From Branchiostoma lanceolatum (taxonomy: Eukaryota > Chordata > Leptocardii > Amphioxiformes > Branchiostomatidae), in assembly GCF_035083965.1 (NCBI RefSeq), contig NC_089737.1, forward strand, positions 15,303,029 through 15,367,028: a stretch of 64,000 nucleotides of DNA. The letters are read 5' to 3'. The notes under the pieces were generated by a model, which searched no databases, had not been told where the DNA came from, and worked only from the letters and a program-made list of their open reading frames with translations. A program made the translations under genes and the position numbers. Positions 54,155-64,000 of the stretch are shown here, piece by piece (positions within the stretch are counted from its first letter, which is position 1; every line of letters starts with the position of its first letter).

Positions 54155-54370
54155 GTGTGGGGCCAAGTGGCGTAACGGCTCAGCTGTTCGAATCCCCTGA
54201 CGCCACCGATGCTGTGCTCTTGGGAAAGGATTACACGACTTTCCTCACCCAACCCAGATGTAAAAATGAGTATATTGTACCTGTACATGGAACTGTTGAA
54301 ATAAGTTATGACGAAGTTGAGTGCAGTGCCACGTCGGCCTTGTCTGTCCAAAAGCGAAGTAAAAAGTATG
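54155..54370 (+). mobile_element. tRNA-derived SINE, internally deleted
   Basis: AAGTGGCGTAACGGC A-box region joined early to TTCGAATCCCCTGACGCCAC, then the shared body to CAGTGCCACGTCGG. Confidence 0.7.
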
Positions 54371-55854
54371 GAAACCGAGATTTTCTCACCTGTGCCAGCA
54401 AGTACAATCTACCTGGCACACCTATAGATAATCTATCTATCATCATTTATACTTTATTTATAAGTGATATCTGAACTGTCTTGAAGAGATTGAGTCTTTG
54501 GATCGTCAAACTTCTATCAATCACTGTGCTCTCGACACGTGTCCCCGGCGAAATGGGGAATTAGTCGAGCCGAAAATTACGGTCCCTTGTCGAGCGACAC
54601 GACCGAGCGGTGACGAATGGATCCCATCGCTCTCATTGTTGGCTCCGGGTTCCGGCGTTTAACACCGCCGACCCCTGTCTATCAACTCCCGGTACATAAT
54701 GGCGGGGTAGCGGAGAGTAATGCGGGCCATCGTGTCGTCCTCTGTGTACGTCATACGTGACAACCGGACAATGGATGATTGATCGCTTTCACTTGCACTT
54801 TCACTTTAGAATGCAAGGAAAGTTTTGCAGGTTTGGAGGGGTTATATTTTCAGGGAGAAGACGTACAGTGTACAGTTTAGTGCAGTGCGATTGAGAGTCC
54901 ATTTGAAAATGATACCTTAGGCAGTGGGCCGTAAACTATGTCTTTTTCACTCAAATGTTTTCCGTAAGTGCAGAGTACCTTGTAATGTATGTCTTTGAAC
55001 CGGACCTTTCTACCACCACTCTGGGTTTATTTAATAGAAAATGGAATAAAAGAAATGCTTTTATTGAAGTGCATTCCAATCTTGCCAAATGTATTAGCAC
55101 TATCGTCAATAAAAGGTTTGACGTGTGGCAGGTTTAGATTTGGTAGTGCATTAAATGGTGCGTAAAAGTAGCCTTTTTGTTAATGGTATTACTTATATGT
55201 ATTTGTAAAATACTTTTCATATTCAACTATGAAATGGAATATATCAAGATAGCCCCTCATCATCTTAGAAATTCTGCGAAAGGTTATAAAGATGATAATT
55301 ATTAGTTTTTCACAACCAAGCTTGAACTAATTACAGGCCATAACTAAAAGCCATTAGTTCCTGTTTACAAGAAGGTATGCAGCATCATATCACTTTGAAG
55401 TTGGAAAATTGCTAATCGAAATTGGATCGAAAATGATAACATACAATTTAGACTATAGTGCCGTATGCACTTGTCATTACGTATAGTCTAAATTTGCTTA
55501 CTTCTTTTTCTTCGCCGCATTCCTGCGGTTGCTGATGATGCCACCACAGCCTGCCGCTCATCTCTGTCCTTCCCAGGTGCAACCGATGTCCAACTCCTCT
55601 ACATTAACTGCATGTCTGTTTTTCCATGCAAATTGTTGTCCGCCATACTTTCTTTTACCTTGTGGGATCTAGTGCACCGTGAACCAGTAAGTATTTCCCT
55701 GATGAAGATGACAGAAAGTCATCGACACGTCGGCTCTTGTACAAACTTGGTTGTGAATAAAACAACTTTGCTGTTCAGTCATTCTCCAACCTGATGAAAT
55801 TATTCACAGGGGCCTGTGGGACCCAGTTCATTGCCGCCCAAGGGAGACGTGTCC

Positions 55855-56095
55855 TTGGCGTCCTCACAGCATTTAGTTTGGCACAGAACCCAGAGATCTT
55901 GGGTTCGAAACCTCTGACATGCAACCGATGTTGTACCTTTTGGGAATTGCACTTAACAAGAGTTTCTTCACTCCACCTAGATAGAAATATGGGTACCTGA
56001 CAAAAGCGATGAAAGGAGAGGTTTGGGCTCCACCTTCCAATACCGTGCCTTAGAAACAGTGGATAACAACCCACTGCTCCTACAGCCTCAAAAAG
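55855..56095 (+). mobile_element. tRNA-derived SINE, second subfamily
   Basis: B box GGGTTCGAAACC, then CCGATGTTGTACCTTTTGGG and TTCACTCCACCTAGA. Confidence 0.55.
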
Positions 56096-56555
56096 GCTAA
56101 GGTACTTTATTTCTTAGACTTAGTCAAGGAATACACAGACAGTCCATAATCGTGCACACAGAGTGATTTAATGAAAGAGTGTAATCCCTGAAGTAAGCTA
56201 ACGAATTGTGCTATAATGTTTACAAGTATGAGGCTGTAGCTAGAAATTTGTTCCAATATTTGTCTGAGGCGTATGCTAAAATACATGAAGTAGGCGTTTC
56301 CCTTGTTAAAGGACTGGTCATGACATGACGTGCTAACTTTTCAGCTGACGCAATTTTCATATACATAGTGAGCAGAACACCATTGTAAATTAGCCTGAAA
56401 TCTGCATTCATTCGGTAGAAGTCATGGCGAAAACTGAGGTCAGGTGTCAGAAGAAGTAGAGAAAAATACGGATAAGTCGAATGATAGGGAAATATTTTGG
56501 TGTTGGACACCACCGTTTAAATTCGTTGATGAAGGTTAGACATCCAGGTAGTAAG

Positions 56556-56641
56556 GTACGCCAAAAATAATTACTCAAGCAACTGGATTATTTAATTTCT
56601 AAATTTTATCCAGTTGCTTGAGTAACAATTTTTGGCGTACC
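56556..56641. mobile_element. 86-bp hairpin repeat
   Basis: GGTACGCCAAAAATAATTAC...CAACTGGAT and its complement ending GGCGTACC; shares its stem with 29375-29400 and 57225-57265. Confidence 0.8.
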
Positions 56642-57587
56642 GTTTGAATAAATTACCGTTTACATGACTGTGAACGATCAACAAGTGAAATATATATATA
56701 TCATGATCACAAAACGTGAACAACTCAAAGACGACCTATATAATATATGCTATATATGTCTGGCACTAAATCCATGTGTTTATTGTAGAGATGCTTTTCA
56801 ACTGAAGAACTGGTACATGAATCGTACGCAACAGAATTTGTTGTGCAGAAATCAGCAGTAGAATGTCCACACGTGATGAGCGCGGTGTCTAGAAATAAGT
56901 CCTGGAGTCGTCTGATGAAACGTGCCTTAGAATAGATTCTCTTCTCTTGCCATTAGTATTCCTGTAAAAAAAGAATAATGGATTAATGAATACATTCAGA
57001 GAAAGGCTAAATTTGTTTAATTCAATTAAAACCAGAGTTAATCATTTTAACTAAGCACGACAACTGGACAGTAATTTACAAAAATTCTTAATTGATATGT
57101 TAATGAGGCATAAATGAATTAACAAAATGAAATGAGGATGATATAGGATGTATGCACAAGGTTGTATGCTGAGTTAGTCACTGACGAAAGATAGCGGATG
57201 CTATCTGAAACGTCTGACTGTTTCAAACTTTTATCCAGTTGCTTGAGTAACTGTCTTTTGGCGTATCTTCAAGGAACAGGTGGGCGGTTTTGTCTAATCT
57301 CACACCGCACGAGAACGTCTTGGCATTGATGGATCGTCTTATAGGAAGACATTCGTCTTAAGTTGCCAGCACCAACTGCCCTTTCTTCCTCAGGGGAGGA
57401 TGCAAGGTGAGTTTGCCGCTGCAACCGATGAGTCCCCGCCTATCCACGACGTTACCTTTCCGCGATCCCATAAATTTCTCATGGTCATGAATTCCCCGGG
57501 GAGGGCACACGACCATCAGGTGGCCTCAAGAACAAACTAAGAGTAATTCATCTTTTAGAACACTCCTCCGTTTGTGTTAGTCAGATT

Positions 57588-57680
57588 TGAGGTAAGGGAA
57601 TACGACACATGACTTGTGGCAAACCTCCGGCCGATTCTTGGAAGTGGCGCCTGACGCAACGCAGTCTTTGGTACTGAAGA
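57588..57680 (-). CDS. Possible terminal exon with a cysteine pair
   Basis: After a TTTGTTCTTCAG acceptor the minus strand reads about 30 residues in phase 0 (RLRCVRRHFQ, then GGLPQVMCRIP) to a TGA. The segment loosely resembles the 60.5-kb exon (GRIPRMVCRCP) and shares its phase. It could be the next exon of that gene or chance. Confidence 0.2.
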
Positions 57681-58919
57681 ACAAACGCGGGTCGATAAGC
57701 TGATGGGAACGATTTGCTAGCTTCTTCAGAAACAACAGTTGCAGTTGAACTCGTTTGATGTTTCTTTTTTGTCCCTTTCAGCAAACTATAATCGACTTTT
57801 AGCAAGCAGCAATGCCGCCTGTTTCACAGGATAAATGTATTGATCTTAGATTGTGTAAAGCAGATTGGGACGAAATGACAGAGTCGTTGTTGTACCGGCT
57901 GCAGGTTCCCACATTTTTTGGTGGCACTGGATTCAGGTCATCTGCAGACTCTAGCCTTGTTTTTCGAGGTGGACGAGGCGTTGTTTTTCCCAAGGCAGTG
58001 CTTGCTTTATCACATCCTTGCCGAAGTAAAATCTTCAGGAAGGTGATGGTGCAGTACACAATCGTAGGTGTATATGTATGTAGTTATCAAAATAACCGTG
58101 ACCATTACGTACCTAGTTAAAGTATTAGAATAACTGTGCCCATCACAAAAGACATAGAAGCACTCAGAAATGGTAAGATTTGATTTTGTTGTTGGGCTTA
58201 GCAAGCCTGAATACCTTAATCAATACACACTTTCGTTGATTGTTATCAAATTTCTGAATACATGCAAGTCCTTACATCTGATAGTACTCTCGCGATTGAT
58301 ATGCTAGATATTCATCGGATCTATCGTTTGAAGTATCTGAAGAAAGCAACGTCCCGATTCTGATCACACTGAAACTTGCAGCCGGATACGTATCTGTTCT
58401 TTGTTGTTTGCTTCATCGCTAGGGAACGGGTATTACGTCAAACGACATGTCATACCTACTTACGCCCTACAGTGGGCGTACGTAGGTATACATAGATATT
58501 CTTTAAGAAACGAAGCTTCACAGACGTTTTGCTTAAACTTGTGTCCGTTTCTGTTTCTTCTTGTCTCACTTAGTTCTTAGGGGACGGATATTCATATCAT
58601 ATCAAACGCCCAAACTACAATCAACTTTTACAGGTTGAAGGGGCAACCCAGCTGTCTTATGATGAAATAAATTGATAGATGAATAAAGAAGGCATTAAAA
58701 ACCTTCTTGATTTAAGAAGACGATCCACTGTGGTTAATGATAACAAATCCCACTAGGAACGAAGTATTTCAACAGAATTGGAATTCAGCACTGTCTACGC
58801 TTTTGAAAGTTTTGATAAGGGGTTAGGGGACTTACAGGGAACAGGCTTGGATACTCCCGTCAGAAATAGGATTGTGGCAGATACATCCCATTGTTTCAAT
58901 GGAAAGAAGCGTTAAACCG

Positions 58920-60090
58920 ACCCATTAATGGCTTGTGACAAGGAGCTTTTAACCGTGACTACTTGTTGTTTTCTTGATTGTGAGTGGGCGACATTGATCG
59001 TCACGACGTGGAGGGAAAAACAACATGAGAAATTCGCTACCTGTGGGCGGGTTGAGGGACATACACAACCCATTCTCTTCGGCAGTGCGGAAAAAATAAG
59101 TTTTGAATACGTCAATTAACGTTTGGTAACAATGAACGTTGCTATTGACTTTGTTTCTTGTGTTTTATGGGTTCTGAGGTAGATGATTTGAACATCGCGA
59201 CTTGAAGGCAACAACAACTGTTAATTGTGCATATTCGATGCCAATGGGCGGATTGTGTGTAGCAATACGTATACACAACAAGGTAGTTTAAGAAAAAAGG
59301 TTTGAATGCGTCAAGTTTCTACGAATTGGTAACTATATGATCGTTACGATCGAGGCTATTTCTTTGTCTTCTGGGCTATAAAAGGGTGACTTTGAATGCA
59401 CATCACGACTTGCAGGCAAAAACAACAGGATGAATTGTCATATCCAATGCCAGTGGGTGGATTGGGTGACAAATCCTATAATCTCTGAGGTAGTTCCAAA
59501 GTTCCTTGTGTTTCTGGGTTGTGGGAGGGCGAATTTGAATATGCATCAAGACTGCATGCAAACAGTTACACTTGGCATGTTCGATGCCAGTGGGCGACTT
59601 GAGTGACGTACAAATCCCACCATCTCTGCGGTAGTTCCAAGGAAAACAAGGTTTTAGATACGTAAATGAAGGGTTGGTAACAATAGATGTTTCAATCTAA
59701 GCTGTTTCTGGGTTGTGGGAAGGCGAGTTTGAATATATATCACGAGCTGTATGAAAAACAACAGGATAGATTGGCATATTGGATGGATTGAGTGACGTAC
59801 AGATCCCACAGTCTCTGCGGTAGTCCCAGGGAAGAACGAAGTATTAAGTACCTCAATCAAGAGTTACAAACAATGACTGTAGCGCTCGTGAATACCTGTT
59901 GTTTTCTGAGTTGCAAGGGAGCGAGTTCGAAATCACGACTCGAAGGCAGAAACAATAGGAGAACATGCTATATTCGTTGCCAGTGGGGGAGTCGATTGAC
60001 AAGCACATTACAGAGTAAGATTAAATCAGTTAACGATCGGTATCTTGCGATGAATGCTGTTTTTGTTGTGTGGGTTGTGAGGGGGTGAGT
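58920..60090 (+). repeat. Degenerate ~200-bp tandem array, about six units
   Basis: The landmark (G)ATGCCAGTGGGCGGATTG recurs near 59036, 59237, 59443, 59583, 59780 and 59974; spacing is about 200 bp, with one short unit of about 140. Other shared pieces are TGTTGTTTTCT, GGGTTGTGGGAGGGCGA and CAAATCCCA. Confidence 0.75.
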
Positions 60091-60199
60091 TCGTCAAGCG
60101 TGAAGTGCAGGTGGAGGCAGCAGGACATGGCACCTGAGGGGGTGTGCGTCTTTGTTTATATGTCTATCTATGTGTGTATGTGGGTGCCGCCTCTAGCTC

Positions 60200-60329
60200 T
60201 GCTCGTGTGTGTGTGCGTGTGTGTGTGTGTGTGTGTGTGCGTGTGCGTGTGTGTGTCTGTCTGTCTGTGTGTGTGTATGCTTGTGTGTGTGCGTGTGTAT
60301 GTGTGTGAGAGAAAGAGTGTGAGTGAATG

Positions 60330-60407
<78 letters not shown>

Positions 60408-60412
60408 CATGT
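60200..60412 (+). repeat. Long GT microsatellite
   Basis: (GT)n with GTGC and CTGT interruptions, pure for about 75 bp from 60331; long Cys/Val and Thr/His frames are artefacts. Confidence 0.95.
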
Positions 60413-60470
60413 ATCTTTATGTGTATGTATGTATGTATGCATATCCACTAGCCGTAGTTTCTCTACTCAC

Positions 60471-60602
60471 TACGCATTTCCCGACGGGAAAGCCGTCCAT
60501 GTCGCACATGGTCCTTGCCGGGCATCTGCACACCATCCTGGGGATCCGGCCTCTCCACTTCCCGTAGCTGGTCTGGCAAACCTTGTCCACTTTTAGGTCA
60601 CA
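60471..60602 (-). CDS. Orphan cysteine-rich exon, prokineticin/colipase-like spacing (partial gene)
   Basis: A 132-nt exon between a TTTCCTGCAG acceptor and a GTGAGT donor, phase 0 on both sides, 44 residues with six Cys. The run C-x7-C-x15-C-R-C-x5-C-x9-C (VCRCPARTMC...GKC) resembles the second half of prokineticin/Dickkopf-type colipase folds (C-P-C-x5-C-x9-C in prokineticins). It would be part of a secreted peptide gene on the minus strand. A possible 27-nt microexon lies at 60692-60718 and a possible last exon at 57590-57680; both are weak. No signal-peptide exon was found in the 3.4 kb to the right. Confidence 0.45.
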
Positions 60603-60735
60603 CTGCAGGAAATAAAGAGACATCGAGGGTTTAGAAGAATTTCAAAGTAACAGGACTACAGAAGGCAAATGATGATGGTCACAGATCGTACCTGATGCTT
60701 TGCAGACACGAATCTTTCCTGCCGGTGAAAAAAGG

Positions 60736-60825
60736 TAGCCTGAGTGTCATCCTTGTTCAGCTCCAGGCTCTACCTTCACCAAACAAGGTAGAGCCTGGAA
60801 CTGAAACAGGATGACACCCAGGCTA
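60736..60825. mobile_element. 90-bp hairpin MITE, family of 127-223
   Basis: TAGCCTGAGTGTCATCCTTG / ATGACACCCAGGCTA ends and inner CCAGGCTCTACCTT stem. Confidence 0.85.
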
Positions 60826-62688
60826 TGAAAATAGGACAATAGGTATAAACAATACACCTTCTCTCCGCCTTTATCTCACTCCGTCCTTCTCTCTTTCTCT
60901 CTCTCCCCTCCTCCATCTCTCCCTCGTTGTCCCTCCCTCTATCTTCCTCTCACTCTCTCCCTATTATTCTATGTCTCTCGATCATTAACGAAGATTACAA
61001 AGCCTTTAATTCCGAGAGTTTCTAGATAACAGGTAGCCACAAATGCTGTTGTCTCTATTTGCCTGATGTACTGAATCGGCAAACTTAAGAAGCGGCGTTC
61101 TTTGAAGGTCTCAGAGGTTTGGGATTTGGAGTGTCGTGTTCCGTGTTGGAATTGTTCTGTAGGTGCCATTGCGACACTGTTTCTGGGACACTTATGGTTG
61201 GTTAAGACGTCGCCTACATTGTGTAAAGCTCTGGAGTTTCTCAAGGCAGATTTTATGATGTCTGGCTTTGCCCACCGCTGATCTCATCTTAGACTAATGT
61301 ACCATTTACTCTCTGCTGACGACACGGAATATCTCGTCATCTCTCATAATGGCCTAGTTCCATCCCCTGGTCTCCTGCTTCATCAATTACCTCATCTTAA
61401 AGATGTGTGGGATGACAGTACAGTCTTTCAGGGAGATTTTCCGCAGCCCTGAAGTACAATTATGTAAGACGGATAACACAAAATGGGTCGATGAACCATG
61501 GGACATTCCCTTCAAGTTTACGGGGAGACGGAAAAGTTACAAAACATTGCAAAACGTTTCTTCTTTCCGCACTTTTGGTGTCATCTTAACGGTGATTGAT
61601 ATTACAGATTCATGTTGTACATATAGCACTCAGACTCTCAAGAAATTTCTTCGTGTTTCAAGAATGTTTACTTATAAGGTTTTCAAACTAGACTTTCCAT
61701 ATACCTATCATCTTGTCTGAATACTACTTGAGTCACGTCTTATAGCTACGTGGATTTAGTAAGCCATAAGTTAATAACTAACGGTTCCTACTGAAAAATG
61801 TGAGGATTCCAAACAAGATTGCTTTTGAATTCTCATGGTCTTATAAATCTCGTGGAAGACCCTTTACTTATGTCTGAAGAATGCAAGAAATCGTTCTTAT
61901 CTTTCTCCTCGTATCTTCACCGCTGATCCGTGCAGAACGCTAGAATTAGCGAACGTCCTTCAGGACTCTACACGGCTCATTTGTGCATGATACAATCTTC
62001 CAAGCATATCTAGCATAGACTGCATCGTTATAACCAGAATGTTTCAATTTTTAGGTAATCGTTGGGTATGAACTACATACTATATCATGTATAAAGTTAT
62101 CACATCATTCCCTAACATTTGTACCCGGCTAAATCGTGACAAAACTTCAATACATGTGTGCATGGTTACATCATTTAGTTTTCATCATTCATTCATGCAT
62201 TCACTCATTCATCCATTCATTCATTCAGTTATACATTCATTCATTCCCACCTGTTCATCATTCTTCTACCGATTCATGTATATCAACAACATGGTATAAG
62301 GTACAAGTCGTGGAGTGGTGCCTACAAATCAGATAAGGGTGGTTAAAACTTCATTTTGGAGTTTGTGCAGTGTGAAAGTTTTCTCTCAGCTTATCTTACC
62401 TGACTTTGCAGGTCTGACCTTAGTCAGTGTTTATTACCAATATCTGGGATTGAAGTGTACCAAACGAAACACCCAGCCATCCTAGCCCAATCTCTAGAGT
62501 CTTGTATCAGTGGTTGTGAAAAATTGATTAACTTCTTTCTAATGAACATGCTAGGAACATTGTCTAAAGTCGCCTGTAGGCGATCCCGTCTTAGGTTTTG
62601 GAGTGAGTCTAGAATGATTGCTTCTCTTACATTTCCCCAGTGTGAGCCCGTGTCCGTAAGTCTAATCTCTGTAGCGATAATTATGAAC

Positions 62689-63055
62689 ACAGCAAAGAGC
62701 ACGAGTTGTGAGAATCTGACTCATAAGTGGTGTAAGTACATGGACAGTAATAGCCTTTCTTCACACGTCTGGACTTAATAATTCCTACTGAGTATAGTTC
62801 GGTACGTAAGCTAAGTTCCTGGCTTGAACTGTATGCCTTTGTCATGATTTTGATAGTTCTTTATGACTTGTGAACAAAACAAAGGGCAGGAGTTGCGAGA
62901 TACTGACTATTGTAAGTACATGGGCAGTAATCGACTTTCTTCATATGTCTTGATCTGACAGCGCCTTCTGAGTATAGTTCGGTACTTAAGCTATGTTCCT
63001 GGCTTAAGCTGTAAGCCTTTGTCATGTTTTTAGACGTTCATTATGAGTTGTAACA
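62689..63055 (+). repeat. Tandem duplication of ~185 bp
   Basis: Two units share TGTAAGTACATGG, CAGTAATCGACTTTCTTCA-like text, GAGTATAGTTCGGTAC and CCTTTGTCATG. Confidence 0.8.
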
Positions 63056-63511
63056 TGCCCCGAGTCACTCCAATCAACAACTTACAGTCTCCTTATCTCT
63101 TGAAGTATTATCGACGAAAGCCTACTACAATTAGAAGCCTTAAAGTTCCCACAAGGTAGAGATAGACTTTCTGAATAACCCCCGTTTCTATAATAACCAA
63201 CACTGCAAACGGCGCGCGTCTTGGGCGTGTGCCAACTGGTCTCTGATTTTAACCATTTAAGACTGAGCGGCGTTTAAAATCATCGGACACTAGATCCCTT
63301 AGAGGTACCAAAATATCAAGTTAAGACTTGCTGTATTGCAATCAATCGACTTGGTTCATAGATACCTTGCGACTTTAAGAAACAAAGCCATGTGGGTAGT
63401 ATATAGTTTAAGACTTAGATTATCTCTCGGCCTCACCTATAAGGATTTTGTCAAATTTTTAGAATTCTGTCTGTGGCCCTTCGATGACTTGCACGTGTAA
63501 CTATGTACTGG

Positions 63512-63730
63512 AGTCGTGTGGCGTAACGGCGGGGTGTTCGACCCAGAAGCCAGCGGTCCCGGGTTCGAATCCCTGACGACACCGATGTTGTGCCTTTGGA
63601 AAAGACAGTTTACACGACCCAGGTGTAGAAATGGGTAAATTGTTCTCTGTACGTGGCACTGTTATAACTTTCAATGAAATAAGTTATGAAAAAAATTGAG
63701 TGCAGTGCCACGTCGTCTTTGTCAAAGAGC
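63512..63730 (+). mobile_element. tRNA-derived SINE, fullest copy
   Basis: A box GTGGCGTAACGGC, B box GGGTTCGAATCCC, body CACCGATGTTGTGCC, end hairpin GTACGTGGCACTG / CAGTGCCACGTCG. Confidence 0.8.
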
Positions 63731-64000
63731 TTGTCTGTAAAAAATTTACTTGCAGTCATTATTTTACAAATCGTGCCATTTAGTTTGCTGACCAGATTTC
63801 AACAGTCTGTCCCGTGAGCACGAATAAGAACCAGGCATAACATCCATCTCACTAATAACGCCAGCGTGAGGCATTAAGCCCCACCACCTCTGCCCTTCCA
63901 GCCTGTAATATGGCCTGTTTATGAGCAGAGTAAGAACCATTACATATAACAACATACATTTACGACCAGGAAGTGTTAGTATGATTTAGTGCAGGCCAGA

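Larger units (their letters stand above)
49045..57587. other. Intergenic, repeat-rich, no supported gene
   Basis: Contains the upstream region of the 9-exon gene and the MITEs, SINEs and microsatellites listed. A ~90-bp tandem duplication lies at 50792-50945 (ACAATCTGTTTACATGTGGC) and another at 53370-53500 (CACTTACCCAGAAG). Frames of 60-110 codons here show no domain. Confidence 0.5.
60603..64000. other. Right end of window, repeats, no supported gene
   Basis: Contains a hairpin MITE, pyrimidine tracts near 60.9 kb, an ATTC microsatellite (62185-62250), a 185-bp tandem duplication and a SINE. No exon with a recognisable domain was found. Confidence 0.5.

Noticed and set aside
57812..58120. 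102-codon plus-strand frame beginning MPPVSQDK
   Set aside because: ATG-started but no domain, no splice or poly(A) context, and the opposite strand is equally open.
60070..60448. Long Cys/Val and Thr/His frames
   Set aside because: Pure translation of the GT/CA microsatellite.
62424..62702. Minus-strand frame with a hydrophobic LVLFAVFIIIA start, as for a signal peptide
   Set aside because: There is no ATG after the upstream in-frame stop and no good acceptor; part of the sequence belongs to a tandem duplication.
1..64000. CRISPR array, operon or bacterial feature
   Set aside because: No regularly spaced direct repeats with unique spacers; gene structure is clearly eukaryotic.

Overview
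The window looks like nuclear DNA of an invertebrate chordate, most likely an amphioxus (Branchiostoma). The reasons are split genes with short GT-AG exons, anaphylatoxin-like (ANATO), Reeler-like and ECM1-like secreted modules, tRNA-derived SINEs, and introns packed with palindromic MITEs. The species call is inference, not a database result.

Layout. 1-5.3 kb: repeats, microsatellites and one doubtful exon. 5.4-9.6 kb (+): a six-exon gene for a 297-residue secreted protein with three ANATO domains. 11.1-33.4 kb (-): a 25-exon gene for a secreted protein of about 1161 residues. Its order is signal peptide, Reeler-like domain, acidic and Arg/Pro-rich repeats, ECM1-type CC-x9-C repeats, more acidic segments, two ANATO domains and a Thr-rich tail. 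38.1-49.0 kb (-): a nine-exon paralogue (773 residues) of the same plan with one C-terminal ANATO. The two paralogues stand head to tail, and the three-ANATO gene converges on them, so this is a local cluster of extracellular-matrix-type genes that appears to have grown by duplication and exon shuffling. 49-64 kb: mostly repeats (hairpin MITEs, SINEs, a ~200-bp degenerate tandem array, a large GT tract) and one orphan cysteine-rich exon at 60.5 kb.

The standout is a 4718-bp mobile element at 21047-25764, inserted inside a coding exon of the 25-exon gene. It has two 478-bp terminal direct repeats that look identical. Each repeat carries its own ~18-bp inverted termini. The element is flanked by a 4-bp TGAA duplication. 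It encodes a ~722-residue Mutator-like/DDE-type transposase (+) and, tail to tail, an intact 135-residue His-Cys box (I-PpoI-type) endonuclease (-). Removing the element plus one TGAA copy gives a 447-nt exon that is open throughout, so the insertion is probably young and perhaps polymorphic.

Coding exons were placed by hand from splice signals, reading phase and domain patterns. All junctions named below keep frame, but no transcript evidence was available.
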